Shown: positions 1 to 10,000, counted from the first letter of the stretch. The stretch: DNA of 64,000 bases from Leuconostoc rapi (GCF_016908715.1 NZ_JAFBEK010000003.1:62001-126000); one strand, 5' to 3'. Program-made: numbers and translations. The notes: generated by a model from the letters alone, not told the origin.

Positions 1-1217
1 TTGCCGTAGATGATTTGCCAATTGAAATTACGCAAGTGCCAGTCATTGATCGGACACAACTTGATGGCATTTTTAACACACCATCTGATTTTGATATGAC
101 AAAGCCAGTTCGTGGGGATGATAATTTCTACATTATCTTTACATCAGGGACAACAGGTAAGCCAAAGGGTGTGCAAATTTCGCACAATAATCTTTTGAGT
201 TTTGCTAATTGGATGTTGGGCGAAGACTTTGGGTGGGGATTAGGCAACAATGTGTTGTCACAACCACCTTATTCGTTTGACTTATCAGTGATGGATTGGG
301 TACCAACATTATTATCACAAGGGACATTAAAGGCCTTACCAAAAGCAGCTGCTGATGATTTTAAAACGTTATTTAAAACATTACCTGGCTTACACTTGAA
401 TAAGTGGGTATCGACACCGTCTTTTGCTGATATGGCGCTACTTGACCCAGAATTTACGCAAGAAAATCATCCTGCTTTGAATGCTTTTTTCTTTTGTGGC
501 GAAGTTTTGACGACCACAACAGCGCGAAAACTGATTGACCGTTTCCCAGAAGCAAAAGTTTATAATACTTATGGACCAACAGAGGCAACTGTTGCAGTGA
601 CAGGGTTACCTATTACGAAAGAAATTATTGCAAATAATGATAAAATGCCTATTGGTTTTGTGAAATCAGATACAGAAATTATCATTCAAGATGCTGATGG
701 TGTTGTCGTAGTTGATGGTCAGCCGGGTGAAATTGTGATTGCTGGTCCATCTGTATCCAAAGGTTATTTAAACAATCCTGAGAAAACAGCAGCGGCTTTT
801 ACAACAGTTAACGGACAAAATGCCTATAAAACTGGCGATTTAGCTTTACGTGATGCTGACGGTTTATTGCACTATAAAGGACGCAGCGATTTTCAGATCA
901 AATTACACGGATTCCGTATCGAATTAGAAGAGGTTGCCCAACAATTGCAACAAAGTCAATGGGTTGACCAAGCAGTTGCTGTACCAAGGTATGATGCTGA
1001 TGGTAAGGTAAAACAACTAATAGCTATTTTGGTAGCCAAAAGGAATCATTTTGAAAAACCAATATTATTGACAAATGCAATCAAAACAGATCTTCAAAAT
1101 ATTATGATGCCTTATATGATACCAAGTAGGTTTATGTACAGAGATGTGTTGCCACTGACCGCTAATGGTAAGATTGATCTGAAAGGATTGATTTCTGAGG
1201 TAAATGGGCATGCTTAA
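1..1217 (+). CDS. dltA: D-alanine--poly(phosphoribitol) ligase DltA, 5'-truncated by the window edge
   Basis: Activates D-alanine as the adenylate and loads it onto the carrier protein DltC in the cytoplasm, the first step of teichoic acid D-alanylation. The frame is open to base 1, so about 100 N-terminal residues of a roughly 500-residue family lie outside. Adenylation-domain signatures are in order: TSGTTGKPKG (about 141-170), YNTYGPTEAT (about 561), YKTGDLALRD (about 825), GRSDFQIKLHGFRIE (about 883) and the C-terminal NGKID with its catalytic lysine. It overlaps the start of dltB, and dltC and dltD follow, so the identity is secure from both sequence and context. The TTG at 15 is not a real start because coding sequence continues upstream of it. 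Confidence 0.97.
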   Translation, partial: AVDDLPIEITQVPVIDRTQLDGIFNTPSDFDMTKPVRGDDNFYIIFTSGTTGKPKGVQISHNNLLSFANWMLGEDFGWGLGNNVLSQPPYSFDLSVMDWVPTLLSQGTLKALPKAAADDFKTLFKTLPGLHLNKWVSTPSFADMALLDPEFTQENHPALNAFFFCGEVLTTTTARKLIDRFPEAKVYNTYGPTEATVAVTGLPITKEIIANNDKMPIGFVKSDTEIIIQDADGVVVVDGQPGEIVIAGPSVSKGYLNNPEKTAAAFTTVNGQNAYKTGDLALRDADGLLHYKGRSDFQIKLHGFRIELEEVAQQLQQSQWVDQAVAVPRYDADGKVKQLIAILVAKRNHFEKPILLTNAIKTDLQNIMMPYMIPSRFMYRDVLPLTANGKIDLKGLISEVNGHA

Positions 1218-2415
1218 TTTACAACCTTACGCGGATCCAAAGTACTTTGTGATTTTGCTACTAGCCTTGTTACCAGTTGCTATTGGGTTATATTTTGGGA
1301 AACGATTAAATTGGTATGAAGTTGTTGTGTCATTAGTGTTTATCTTTCTGATGTTTGATGGTAAAAAGTATCATGAAGGGGTTGCGCTTGTTGGTTATAT
1401 GATTTGGCAATGGTTGCTTGTCTGGGCTTACACGCTTTATCGAAAAAAGGCAAACGGGACAGTTGTTTTTTACATTGCGACTTTTTTATCAATTTTACCT
1501 TTGATATTAGTTAAAGTGGCGCCGGCAGCAAATTGGACGCATGTGACCTCGTTACTAGGATTTCTGGGTATCTCTTACCTGACATTCCGTTCGGTGGCAA
1601 TGATACTGGAAACGCGTGATGGCTCAATTAAAGAATTTAACCCTTGGCTATTCTTGCGTTTCATGTTGTTTATGCCTACAATATCATCAGGACCAATTGA
1701 TCGTTATCGGCGTTTTGTTAAAGATATAACAACGGTGCCAGATCGTCAAAAATATACTGAGATGCTAGAAAAAGCAGTATGGTATTTCTTTCTTGGATTC
1801 TTATACAAGTTTGTTATATCATACATCCTAGGAACAGTTATTTTACCCCAGGTAGAAAACTTAGCTATGTTGTCAGCCAGCGTTCATCATGGTTGGACTT
1901 GGTGGCTTGTGCCGGTCATGTATACTTATGGGTTTGATTTGTTCTTTGATTTTGCTGGCTATTCATTATTTGCTGTCGCAACAAGTTATGTGATGGGCGT
2001 TGAGTTACCAATGAACTTTAATAAACCATTCCTATCCAAAAACCTAAAAGACTTTTGGAACCGTTGGCACATCTCATTATCGTTTTGGTTCCGAGACTAT
2101 ATTTTTATGAGATTAGTATTTTTAATCATGAAAAAGAAATGGATTAAAAATCGCGTGACAACATCGAATGTTGCTTATATTGCAAACATGCTCATCATGG
2201 GATTTTGGCATGGGCTGCATTGGTATTATATTGCTTATGGTTTGTTCCATGGTGTTGGCATGGCGATTAATGATGCTTGGCTGCGTTACAAAAAGAAACA
2301 TCATGTTCCACACAACAAGTTTACAGAAGCATTTGCAATCTTTATAACATTTAACGTTGTTATGGTCAGTTTCTTACTGTTTAGCGGATTTTTGGATAAA
2401 CTATGGTTCAAGTAA
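1210..2415 (+). CDS. dltB: D-alanyl transfer protein DltB, MBOAT family membrane acyltransferase
   Basis: Multi-pass membrane O-acyltransferase that moves D-alanine from DltC across the membrane towards lipoteichoic acid. The protein is about 401 residues with many hydrophobic segments. It has the family stretch FWNRWHISLSFWFRDY and a later FWHGLHW whose histidine (about residue 334) is the expected MBOAT catalytic residue. Two in-frame ATGs lie inside the end of dltA, at 1204 and 1210. I chose 1210 because the GAGG at 1197-1200 is 9 bases from it but only 3 from the other. The overlap with dltA suggests translational coupling. Confidence 0.95.
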   Translation: MLNLQPYADPKYFVILLLALLPVAIGLYFGKRLNWYEVVVSLVFIFLMFDGKKYHEGVALVGYMIWQWLLVWAYTLYRKKANGTVVFYIATFLSILPLILVKVAPAANWTHVTSLLGFLGISYLTFRSVAMILETRDGSIKEFNPWLFLRFMLFMPTISSGPIDRYRRFVKDITTVPDRQKYTEMLEKAVWYFFLGFLYKFVISYILGTVILPQVENLAMLSASVHHGWTWWLVPVMYTYGFDLFFDFAGYSLFAVATSYVMGVELPMNFNKPFLSKNLKDFWNRWHISLSFWFRDYIFMRLVFLIMKKKWIKNRVTTSNVAYIANMLIMGFWHGLHWYYIAYGLFHGVGMAINDAWLRYKKKHHVPHNKFTEAFAIFITFNVVMVSFLLFSGFLDKLWFK

Positions 2416-2443
2416 CGACTTATAAAAGAAAGAGGAAATAAAC

Positions 2444-2680
2444 ATGGCAGTTAAAGAAGAAGTAGTAGATATTTTAAATACAATCATTGGTGAAGACATT
2501 TCAGACCAAATGGATGATGATTTTTTTGAAAGTGGCTTGCTAGATTCTATGGCAACAGTTGAGTTGTTGCTTGACCTTGAAACTAAATTTGACATTCAAG
2601 CTCCTGTGTCAGAATTCAATCGTGAAGAGTGGAATACACCGAATAAAGTAGTTGCCAAAGTTGAATCTTTGATCGGGTAA
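2444..2680 (+). CDS. dltC: D-alanyl carrier protein DltC
   Basis: Small acidic carrier protein of 78 residues that holds D-alanine as a thioester on a 4'-phosphopantetheine arm. The attachment site is Ser35 in the motif GLLDSMATVELL. The length, the predicted four-helix fold and the acidic composition match the family. A good ribosome site (AGAGGAAA) precedes the ATG. It lies 28 bases after dltB and ends 5 bases before dltD, consistent with one dlt transcript. Confidence 0.97.
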   Translation: MAVKEEVVDILNTIIGEDISDQMDDDFFESGLLDSMATVELLLDLETKFDIQAPVSEFNREEWNTPNKVVAKVESLIG

Positions 2681-2685
2681 TCGCC

Positions 2686-3969
2686 ATGAAAAAACGGGGG
2701 TTATGGTGGATTTTTGGACCAGTAGTGGTCGCTTTTGTCCTGATTGGTGCATTATTTTTAGTACCGTTTTCTTTAAATCACATCACAAAAAAAGATGTGC
2801 GTGAAGCATCTGTGTCTTTTTCAAAAAATGTCTTTAAGGGTGAAGCTGTGAAGAATGCAGCATTCAATGACCATTCTAAGCGTTATGTCCCATTCTTTGG
2901 TTCTAGTGAATTATTACGTTTAGATAGTATGCATCCTGCCATATTAGCTGAAAAGTATCATCGTAATTACCAACCATTTTTACTTGGTCAAGCTGGAACA
3001 GAGTCATTAACACATTATCTTAGTATGCAAGAGATGACACCAGCATTACACAAAAAGCAAGCAGTGTTTATCGTTTCGCAGCAATGGTTTACCAAGAAAG
3101 GTTCAAAGTTAGCATTTCCAGAGTTCTATTCACCTTTGCAGACGGCGGATTGGTTACGACATATTAAAAAAATTACACCGACAGATCGCTTTATGGCACG
3201 TCGATTATTGCAACAGAGTCAGATAAAAGATAATGAACTTTATGCAAAAATGATTACTAAAATTAGTCATAATAAACCATTATCAAAAACTGATCGAAAA
3301 GTGTTGGCTGTTCGTCATCGCATGTTGCTACGTGAGGATCAGTTATTTTCAAGCTTCTCAAAAAGTTCAAATTGGTCAAAACGTGTTGAACCAGCTTTGA
3401 AAAAGTTGCCAGAGCAAGACAATAATAATGAATTGACACGACAGGCAACAAGCATTGGTAAAAAGCAAACATCCAATAATCGATTCCAAATTAAAAATTC
3501 GTTCTACAGTTATCGCGTCAAATTGCGTTTAAAGCAGTTGGCGGGTTCTCAGAAAGATTTTGATTATCGTCAATCAGATGAATACGCTGATTTCCAAGCT
3601 GTTTTGGCAGAATTTGCCAAACAACATACAGATGTGCTGTTTATTATTCAACCTGTTAATCAACGCTGGGCAAGTTATACAGGTTTGAAAAAAGAAATGT
3701 ATTATCAAAGTGTTGACAAGGTCAAAAAGCAATTAACATCGCAAGGATTTAATCATATTGCCGATTTGTCACATCAAGGTGATCAAAATTACTTCATGCA
3801 AGATACGATTCATCTTGGATGGAATGGTTGGGTTGCGGCAGATCAGCATATTAAACCATTTTTGACACAGGGTTATCAACCAACGAACTATCATATTAAT
3901 AATAACTATTTGTCAGAAGATTGGCAGAATTTAATGCCAACGACTGATAATCTAGCACAATTTAAATAA
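2686..3969 (+). CDS. dltD: D-alanyl-lipoteichoic acid biosynthesis protein DltD
   Basis: Last gene of the dlt operon. DltD is a membrane-anchored SGNH/GDSL-like protein acting on the outer face of the membrane in the final transfer of D-alanine to teichoic acid. The 427-residue protein has one N-terminal membrane segment (about residues 6-30). FGSSE (71-75) supplies the putative nucleophilic serine, and DTIHLGWNGW (about 373-382) supplies the Asp and His of the triad. No dltX-like small gene is visible, but the upstream end of the operon lies outside the window. The gene is followed at once by a strong bidirectional terminator. Confidence 0.96.
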   Translation: MKKRGLWWIFGPVVVAFVLIGALFLVPFSLNHITKKDVREASVSFSKNVFKGEAVKNAAFNDHSKRYVPFFGSSELLRLDSMHPAILAEKYHRNYQPFLLGQAGTESLTHYLSMQEMTPALHKKQAVFIVSQQWFTKKGSKLAFPEFYSPLQTADWLRHIKKITPTDRFMARRLLQQSQIKDNELYAKMITKISHNKPLSKTDRKVLAVRHRMLLREDQLFSSFSKSSNWSKRVEPALKKLPEQDNNNELTRQATSIGKKQTSNNRFQIKNSFYSYRVKLRLKQLAGSQKDFDYRQSDEYADFQAVLAEFAKQHTDVLFIIQPVNQRWASYTGLKKEMYYQSVDKVKKQLTSQGFNHIADLSHQGDQNYFMQDTIHLGWNGWVAADQHIKPFLTQGYQPTNYHINNNYLSEDWQNLMPTTDNLAQFK

Positions 3970-4020
3970 AAAATCGCCGAGTATCGTAAATTGAAGTTCA
4001 CGATACTCGGCGATTTTTTT
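3970..4020. terminator. Bidirectional rho-independent terminator between dltD and yslB
   Basis: A perfect stem of about 17 bp, with arms 3971-3987 and 4000-4016, has A-runs on the left and T-runs on the right. It can therefore end both the dlt transcript and the convergent yslB-like transcript whose stop codon is at 4022. Confidence 0.93.
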
Positions 4021-4021
4021 A

Positions 4022-4741
4022 TTATGAAAAAGGCTTCTGCCCATCTTTATTTGATGTCGTGGGAAAATTGAACGGATCAATTGTGTCATCACCAGACATA
4101 GCACTTAAACTGTTTTGTTCTTCTGGCGGTAGGATAATATCGTCAAAATTAAAAGCTAATAGTGAGTCCGTGATAGATTGTTCACGAGAAATCGCGTCAT
4201 CATCACGCACGTCCACAATTTTAGCATGTTCAACTGTTTCGTGAGTTTGTTTTAGAAAGGTTTCGCGTGCGGCGACACGTTGTTTGAGATCGGAAACATC
4301 AACAGTTTCATTTAAATCAGTGACAACATCAAAACTCACCCCAACATTTTTTTTCATTAAATTAAAAGTAGCTTCAGCAATTGCACCAGTTTGTACCTCA
4401 AGCTGTTGTGCTAAAAAGCCAGCCTCTAAACTGAAATCAGCAGTTCTATCAAGAGACAGACGTTGTTGCACTAAATCACCTGTGAGGTACCAACGTTGAT
4501 TTTTACTGTCCTGTGAGGCAATTTCCAAGTGACCAAAACCAGCATGGTCGAAAAAATCAGTCACTGAACTTAGTGTGTCAGTTGGAAATTGGCGCGCGAT
4601 TTCTTTTCCTGCCCAGTAAAGAATATGAGGGTAGTCCTCTTGTAGCAGATTTTTCAAGAGACCATCACGTAGCAGTGTTAAGGCGAAACTGTTAACTTGA
4701 AAATTTGTTTGTAAAATTTTATCGTAATCATTGATATTCAT
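4022..4741 (-). CDS. yslB: YslB family protein (DUF2507) with an acidic C-terminal extension
   Basis: Member of the YslB / DUF2507 family, whose biochemical role is not established. The family core is recognisable in residues about 1-150: LYWAGKEIARQFP, then FFDHAGFGHLEI, then FSLEAGFLAQQLE. The B. subtilis protein is about 150 residues; this one is 239 because of an acidic, probably disordered tail after about residue 160. The start is the ATG at 4741, not the upstream in-frame one at 4789. An extended -10 (TGGTATAAT on the minus strand, plus coordinates 4769-4777) lies between them, and GAAAGG follows. It is divergent from murI, as is common in related bacteria. Confidence 0.85.
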   Translation of the reverse strand: MNINDYDKILQTNFQVNSFALTLLRDGLLKNLLQEDYPHILYWAGKEIARQFPTDTLSSVTDFFDHAGFGHLEIASQDSKNQRWYLTGDLVQQRLSLDRTADFSLEAGFLAQQLEVQTGAIAEATFNLMKKNVGVSFDVVTDLNETVDVSDLKQRVAARETFLKQTHETVEHAKIVDVRDDDAISREQSITDSLLAFNFDDIILPPEEQNSLSAMSGDDTIDPFNFPTTSNKDGQKPFS

Positions 4742-4768
4742 AAGTTTATATAAACCTTTCAGACTTTT

Positions 4769-4777
4769 ATTATACCA
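4769..4777 (-). promoter_or_regulatory. Extended -10 promoter of the yslB-like gene
   Basis: Read on the minus strand, the sequence is TGG-TATAAT. It predicts transcription starting near 4762, about 20 bases before the chosen ATG, with GAAAGG in between. No good -35 box is visible at the usual distance. Confidence 0.6.
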
Positions 4778-4796
4778 AATTTTTGGCATGTAAAAC

Positions 4797-4831
4797 TTGC
4801 ATTCTTAATTTTTCCAGTCATAATTATAGAT
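4797..4831 (+). promoter_or_regulatory. murI promoter placing transcription start at the start codon
   Basis: TTGCAT (4797-4802), a 16-base spacer and CATAAT (4819-4824) form a plausible sigma-A promoter. The predicted start is about 4831, one base before the murI ATG at 4832. There is no Shine-Dalgarno sequence in the short interval, so the mRNA may be leaderless. Confidence 0.55.
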
Positions 4832-5704
4832 ATGAATAAAAATAATCCAATCGGGATGGTTGATTCTGGTGTTGGCGGGTTAACCGTTATCAAAGCAGCA
4901 CAGAAGCAACTACCTAACGAACAATTTATCTTTATTGGTGATACAGCACGTATGCCATATGGCCCTCGAACGACTGATGAGGTGATTGCTTACACACGCC
5001 AGATGGCTAATTTTTTGGTAAACGAAAAGCATATAAAATTACTGGTTATTGCGTGTAACACAGCAACCGCTCGGGCTTTAACAGTACTCCAAGATCAGTT
5101 ATCGATACCAGTTATTGGCGTGATTCAACCGGGTGCGAAAGCGGCACAGTTAGCGACAAAGAATGAAAAAATTGGGGTTATCGCAACACAAGGTACGGTA
5201 ACATCTGAAGCATATGATGTACAATTACATCAGTATAATAGTCAGATAACTGTTATCTCACAAGCAGAACCGGCATTTGTTCAAGTTGTTGAGTCAAATA
5301 AATATCATAGTGATGAAGCACGAGATCTTGTTAGAAATCATTTAGTTGCCTTAAAATCAGCCGAAATCGATACGTTAATTTTGGGCTGTACGCATTTCCC
5401 GTTGCTGACACCTTTTATTAAAAAGGCAATTGGTGATGGTGTTACCCTGATTGATTCTGGACAAGAAACTGTTCAAGTGATTCAGGATTGTTTGACAAAA
5501 TCTCGTTTATCGACAGTTAGCCAACATGACCATAATGATGACGTATACTATACAACTGGTGATCCAGCACTATTTAAAGCCATTGCAACGGATTGGTTAG
5601 AACGAGAGGGAGACCTGAAAGTTCGTCAATTAAAAATTGTCGATGCAGGTCCCCAACAACATCTGGAGGAGCAAAACGATGCCACGACTGATTTTAGCAA
5701 GTAA
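4832..5704 (+). CDS. murI: Glutamate racemase
   Basis: Interconverts L- and D-glutamate, supplying D-glutamate for peptidoglycan in the cytoplasm. The two catalytic cysteines are visible: Cys75 in ACNTATA and Cys186 in GCTHFPLL. The N-terminal DSGVGGL loop is also present. At 290 residues it is about 20 longer than typical; the extra C-terminal tail is the part that overlaps rdgB. The ATG has no Shine-Dalgarno sequence and sits directly at the predicted transcription start. The order murI-rdgB-ysnB matches the racE-ysnA-ysnB arrangement of B. subtilis. Confidence 0.96.
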   Translation: MNKNNPIGMVDSGVGGLTVIKAAQKQLPNEQFIFIGDTARMPYGPRTTDEVIAYTRQMANFLVNEKHIKLLVIACNTATARALTVLQDQLSIPVIGVIQPGAKAAQLATKNEKIGVIATQGTVTSEAYDVQLHQYNSQITVISQAEPAFVQVVESNKYHSDEARDLVRNHLVALKSAEIDTLILGCTHFPLLTPFIKKAIGDGVTLIDSGQETVQVIQDCLTKSRLSTVSQHDHNDDVYYTTGDPALFKAIATDWLEREGDLKVRQLKIVDAGPQQHLEEQNDATTDFSK

Positions 5705-6284
5705 TAATGCCCATAAAATTACAGAATTAGAAGCCATTTTAAAAACAATCAATGTTGAGTTGACGGTTATACCTTTGCGTGATTTAGGAAATGATATTCC
5801 TGAAATTATTGAAGATGGCACAACATTTGAAGAAAATGCGACGAAAAAAGTGACTACCATTGCGAAAATTGCGCCGGAAGACTATATTTTAGCTGATGAC
5901 TCTGGTCTATCAATCAATGCGCTAAATGGTGAGCCAGGGGTCTATTCTGCACGCTATGCAGGGGATCATGATGATGAGGTAAATATTGATAAGGTATTAA
6001 CTAAGCTAGAGAATTCACCAGACCGTTCTGCACAATTTAGTAGCGTGATTGTGTTAATTGGACCAAATAAACACAAATTAGTCGTGAGCGGCGTGATTGA
6101 TGGGACAATTACATTACAGCGCCAGGGAAATAATGGTTTTGGTTATGATCCGATTTTTTTTGTACCGCAATTTTCAAAAACGTTTGCGGAGCTGACAGCA
6201 GATGAAAAAAATCAGGTGAGCCATCGCGGCCTTGCGTTACAAGAGTTAGGCCGTCGCTTACCGCAATGGTTGAAAGTAGAATGA
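5679..6284 (+). CDS. rdgB: XTP/dITP pyrophosphatase (non-canonical purine NTPase), RdgB/HAM1 family
   Basis: Hydrolyses dITP, XTP and related deaminated purine nucleotides to monophosphates, keeping them out of DNA and RNA. The 201-residue protein begins PRLILASNNAHK. It carries the family substrate-binding signature LADDSGLSINALNGEPGVYS and, near the end, SHRGLALQEL. The start is the ATG at 5679, preceded by GGAGGA at 5665-5670 with 8 bases spacing. It lies inside the last 26 bases of murI, so the two genes are probably translationally coupled. Confidence 0.95.
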   Translation: MPRLILASNNAHKITELEAILKTINVELTVIPLRDLGNDIPEIIEDGTTFEENATKKVTTIAKIAPEDYILADDSGLSINALNGEPGVYSARYAGDHDDEVNIDKVLTKLENSPDRSAQFSSVIVLIGPNKHKLVVSGVIDGTITLQRQGNNGFGYDPIFFVPQFSKTFAELTADEKNQVSHRGLALQELGRRLPQWLKVE

Positions 6285-6318
6285 GTCCAATGAAAAGTTG
6301 TGACTCCTTGATAGACAG

Positions 6319-6855
6319 ATGACAAAATTTTTAATTATTTCAGATACACATGGCGATCGAGATATTTTGGTGCAAATTATTAATCACTGGCGCTCACAGG
6401 TTGATGGTGTTTTTTACAATGGTGATTCGGAATTATCAGCGCAAGATGACGTCTTTGAGGGTGTAACCACAGTGATAGGCAACATGGATTATGATCCTAA
6501 CTTCGTTGAAGCACGTACAGAAACAATTGCTGGCACGACTTTTTTTCAGACACATGGTCATCTGTATCAAGCAACAGCTCCAGGCACTTGGGCGAATTTA
6601 GCGTTAATGGATCAAGCTGCACAAAGCCGTGGTGCTCAGGTCGTTTTATTTGGTCATACGCACCTTGAGGGAGCTGTGAGCTATCATCATAAATTATTTA
6701 TTAATCCTGGGTCAATTAGTTTGCCCAAGGGACCTCGGGCAGTGATTGGTGGAACCTATGCAATCTTAGTCGTTGAAGAAAAACAATATGTGGTCCATTT
6801 TTATAATCGAGCACATCAACTATTAGAAAATTTAACGGTGTCAGTTGCACGATAG
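6319..6855 (+). CDS. Metallophosphoesterase, YfcE/MJ0936 (YsnB) family
   Basis: Small calcineurin-like phosphodiesterase of 178 residues. The metal ligands appear in the usual order: SDTHGD near the N-terminus, NGDSE, IGNMD, THGH and GHTH. Family members cleave model phosphodiesters; the physiological substrate is unknown. It follows rdgB by 34 bases, and in B. subtilis the orthologue also follows the rdgB homologue. No convincing Shine-Dalgarno sequence precedes the ATG. Confidence 0.88.
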   Translation: MTKFLIISDTHGDRDILVQIINHWRSQVDGVFYNGDSELSAQDDVFEGVTTVIGNMDYDPNFVEARTETIAGTTFFQTHGHLYQATAPGTWANLALMDQAAQSRGAQVVLFGHTHLEGAVSYHHKLFINPGSISLPKGPRAVIGGTYAILVVEEKQYVVHFYNRAHQLLENLTVSVAR

Positions 6856-6945
6856 CCATCCACTAAGGGCACGTAATAGAGTGAAAGTAACCACGATAAG
6901 GGCTCATAGCTGACAAATGATATGAAAACGTTCTAAACGTAAACG

Positions 6946-6961
6946 TGGTAAAATAATATTT
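6946..6961 (+). promoter_or_regulatory. ruvB extended -10 promoter at the start codon
   Basis: TGG-TAAAAT (hexamer 6949-6954) predicts transcription starting at about 6961, next to the ruvB ATG at 6962. There is no clear -35 and no Shine-Dalgarno sequence, so the transcript may be leaderless. Just upstream are three short ACGT-containing repeats (6926-6946). Confidence 0.5.
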
Positions 6962-8020
6962 ATGGTAGACCAACAAGAACCACAATTTAACCAATGGTAT
7001 GATGACAACACACCAACGGATCAACTTGTACATGATGCAGAAGCAAATGCGTTAGAGCAACGGGACGAATTATCATTACGTCCGCAATTTTTGCGTGAGT
7101 ATATTGGCCAATCCGCTTTGAAAGAAGAATTGAATGTTTATATTTCTGCGGCTAAACAACGTGAAGAGGCACTGGATCATGTCTTGCTTTTTGGACCACC
7201 GGGACTTGGTAAAACAACATTAGCAATGATTATTGCTAATGAAATGGCTGTGCATATCAAAACAACCTCGGGCCCAGCCATTGAAAAGCCAGGCGACTTG
7301 GTAGCGCTACTGAATGAACTAGAACCAGGCGACATATTATTTATTGATGAAATTCATCGGTTACCGACTAATATTGAAGAAATAATGTACTCTGCTATGG
7401 AAGATTACTTTGTAGATATTATGGTTGGTCAGGGACCAACGGCTCGAGCAGTTCATTTTCCATTACCGCCTTTCACATTAATAGGTGCGACGACAAGACC
7501 AGGCATGCTTTCAAAGCCACTACGTGATCGTTTTGGTATCATTAACTCGATGGCTTACTATACACCAGAAGAACTACAAGAAATTGTTGTGCGGTCTGCA
7601 GATATTTTTCATGCACCGATTAAGCCACAAGGCGCCTATGAAGTTGCTTTAAGGTCACGTGGCACACCGCGTATCGCTAATCGGTTATTAAAGCGTGTGC
7701 GTGATTTTGCACAAGTACAAGGCAAAGATGCGATTGATAAAGATATTGTGGATATTGCGTTAAACAAACTACGCGTTGATAATCGCGGATTAGATGAAAC
7801 AGATCATAAATTTTTAGGAACCATGATTGACTATTATAATGGTGGTCCTGTAGGATTGAACACCATTGCAGCAAATATTGGTGAGGAAGCTGAGACTTTG
7901 GAATCAATGGTTGAACCTTATTTGTTACAGATTGGATTTTTACAACGCACACCGCGTGGTCGTGTTGTCACTGAAGCGGCGTATGAGCACCTAAAATTAC
8001 CTTATCAAAGGGAATTATAA
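6962..8020 (+). CDS. ruvB: Holliday junction branch migration ATPase RuvB
   Basis: Hexameric AAA+ motor that, with RuvA, drives branch migration of Holliday junctions during recombinational repair. The protein has 352 residues. It has Walker [10 protein letters not shown] (78-86), Walker [11 protein letters not shown] (125-134), a sensor region around [18 protein letters not shown] and the C-terminal winged helix. The usual partner ruvA is not upstream but lies about 2 kb downstream behind its own ribosome site. The stop overlaps the next ATG by one base (TAATG). Confidence 0.97.
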   Translation: MVDQQEPQFNQWYDDNTPTDQLVHDAEANALEQRDELSLRPQFLREYIGQSALKEELNVYISAAKQREEALDHVLLFGPPGLGKTTLAMIIANEMAVHIKTTSGPAIEKPGDLVALLNELEPGDILFIDEIHRLPTNIEEIMYSAMEDYFVDIMVGQGPTARAVHFPLPPFTLIGATTRPGMLSKPLRDRFGIINSMAYYTPEELQEIVVRSADIFHAPIKPQGAYEVALRSRGTPRIANRLLKRVRDFAQVQGKDAIDKDIVDIALNKLRVDNRGLDETDHKFLGTMIDYYNGGPVGLNTIAANIGEEAETLESMVEPYLLQIGFLQRTPRGRVVTEAAYEHLKLPYQREL

Positions 8021-8883
8021 TGCAATATATTATTTCAGATACCCATTTTAATCATGAGAAAATTCTATATTTTGATCAATCTCGTGCGGAATCTCTCAAA
8101 AATCTTGCTATTGATCCGACGCTTGAAAATATGGATAACTATCTCGAAAAAGCTTGGAACAACACGGTGAATGACAAAGATACGGTGTATTTTTTGGGTG
8201 ACTTGGGTATGTTTCGAAAGAAACAAGATTTTGTTGCACAACTCACTCGTTTAAATGGGCAAAAGGTATTTTTCAAAGGGAACCATGATCATTCTGATCA
8301 ACTTAAGGCTGCGTTGAAAACACCTGAAACAAATATCGTGGCAATTGTTGAAACAGCCAAAGCATTGAAAATTAATGGCATACAGGTTTGGTTGAGCCAT
8401 TATGCGATTGACTTGCCATATCCTATCTTATCGCTTCATGGTCATATTCATGAAGCGGAATATCAACGTCCAGGAATGGTTAATTTGTCGCTTGATTCCG
8501 CGTATATGCAAACTAGACCGTTTGGTGTACCTGTGAGTTTTGATGAACTAACACCGCTACTTGAACAGCGGGTTGCTGAAATTGCTGCGTTATATCAAGT
8601 TGAATCAGAGAATAAACGATACGATCGTTCAATTGAACGGGCATTTGATGAAACGATAACCATTAATAAACCAACAGCAACGCAACGTCATGAACTGGCT
8701 TTATTGGTTGATTACCTCAATAGTCATGATTTGACGTTTGCTAATGTTTTGGATAAGTTTAATATTCCAAATGAAAACAAAGTATTATCTAAAACAGAAA
8801 AAGAAAAAGTAATCCTGACTGGGTTTGAATTTGAAAAAACAACAACTGGTTTGACAGGTGATAAAGGTGAAAAAAATGACTGA
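8020..8883 (+). CDS. Calcineurin-like metallophosphoesterase of unknown substrate
   Basis: Protein of 287 residues. The N-terminal 170 residues form a metallophosphoesterase domain with [23 protein letters not shown] and LHGHIHE as metal-binding motifs. This pattern resembles small phage and bacterial phosphoesterases. The C-terminal 110 residues are polar and not recognised. The gene overlaps both neighbours, ruvB by one base and queA by eight, so it is embedded in the ruvB-queA transcript. Its substrate cannot be inferred from sequence. Confidence 0.8.
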   Translation: MQYIISDTHFNHEKILYFDQSRAESLKNLAIDPTLENMDNYLEKAWNNTVNDKDTVYFLGDLGMFRKKQDFVAQLTRLNGQKVFFKGNHDHSDQLKAALKTPETNIVAIVETAKALKINGIQVWLSHYAIDLPYPILSLHGHIHEAEYQRPGMVNLSLDSAYMQTRPFGVPVSFDELTPLLEQRVAEIAALYQVESENKRYDRSIERAFDETITINKPTATQRHELALLVDYLNSHDLTFANVLDKFNIPNENKVLSKTEKEKVILTGFEFEKTTTGLTGDKGEKND

Positions 8884-9937
8884 AGAAACACATTATCAAT
8901 TAGCAGATTTTGATTATAATTTACCAGAAGAATTGATTGCACAAACACCATTAAAGCAACGTGATTCATCACGCCTATTGGTATTAGATGCTGATAGCGG
9001 TGCCTATGAGGATAAACATTTTTATGACATTTTATCGTATGTTAATCCAGGCGATGCGATTGTTATGAACAATTCTCGGGTGTTACCTGCACGCTTACAT
9101 GGTGCGCGACCTGAAACAGGCGGGCATGCTGAAGTGTTGTTGCTGCGCCAAGATCATGGGGATGTCTGGGAAACTTTGGTTAAACCAGCAAAAAAATCAC
9201 CAGTTGGTTCAACGATTGTTTTTGGAGATGATATTGATCATCCTGTCATGACTGCGACAGTTGTGGGCGAACTAGAGCATGGTGGTCGCTATATTGAATT
9301 TCATTATGATGGCATTTTTATGGAATTATTAGAAAAATTGGGTGAGATGCCATTGCCACCTTACATTAAAGAAAAGTTAGCAGATCAAGAGCGTTACCAA
9401 ACTGTTTATTCCAAGGTTGATGGTTCTGCGGCTGCGCCAACGGCTGGATTACATTGGACACCAGAGCTGCTAGATAAGGTTCGTGCAAAGGGCGTTCAAA
9501 CAATTGAATTGACGTTACACGTTGGCTTGGGAACATTTAGACCAGTTGAGGAAGAAAATATTGAAGATCATAAAATGCATTCAGAGTTCTATCAATTGAG
9601 CCAAGAGGCCGCTGATGCTTTGAATCAAGTTCATGCTAACGGTGGGCGTATTATTGCCACAGGGACAACCTCGATACGTACTTTGGAAACAATTGGTTCA
9701 AAGTTTAATGGGCACTTGCAGGCTGATTCTGGTTGGACTGATATTTTTATCAAACCAGGTTATCACTGGACAACTGTTGATGCTTTCATCACAAATTTCC
9801 ATCTACCTAAATCAACGTTGGTTATGTTAGTTGCGGCTTTTACAGGGCGCGATAATATTTTAAATGCTTATCAGCATGCGGTTGATGATAAGTACCGGTT
9901 CTTCAGTTTTGGGGATGCAATGTTTATTAAGCGATAA
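8876..9937 (+). CDS. queA: S-adenosylmethionine:tRNA ribosyltransferase-isomerase QueA
   Basis: Transfers and isomerises the ribosyl group of SAM onto 7-aminomethyl-7-deazaguanine in tRNA, making epoxyqueuosine. Of 353 residues, the family blocks are clear: [64 protein letters not shown] and [17 protein letters not shown]. The ATG at 8876 follows AAAGGTGA with 5 bases spacing; an upstream in-frame GTG lacks support. No other queuosine synthesis genes lie in this window. Confidence 0.96.
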   Translation: MTEETHYQLADFDYNLPEELIAQTPLKQRDSSRLLVLDADSGAYEDKHFYDILSYVNPGDAIVMNNSRVLPARLHGARPETGGHAEVLLLRQDHGDVWETLVKPAKKSPVGSTIVFGDDIDHPVMTATVVGELEHGGRYIEFHYDGIFMELLEKLGEMPLPPYIKEKLADQERYQTVYSKVDGSAAAPTAGLHWTPELLDKVRAKGVQTIELTLHVGLGTFRPVEEENIEDHKMHSEFYQLSQEAADALNQVHANGGRIIATGTTSIRTLETIGSKFNGHLQADSGWTDIFIKPGYHWTTVDAFITNFHLPKSTLVMLVAAFTGRDNILNAYQHAVDDKYRFFSFGDAMFIKR

Positions 9938-10000
9938 TGGGTCCATCTATGCCCGGATAAAATGCTGTGTGCTTGAAATTTTTCAGAAAAAAGAAATTCA

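Noticed and set aside
4741-4789. Longer start of the yslB-like gene at 4789
   Set aside because: The extended -10 promoter lies within this stretch, so it would be upstream of transcription; the DUF2507 similarity begins after 4741.
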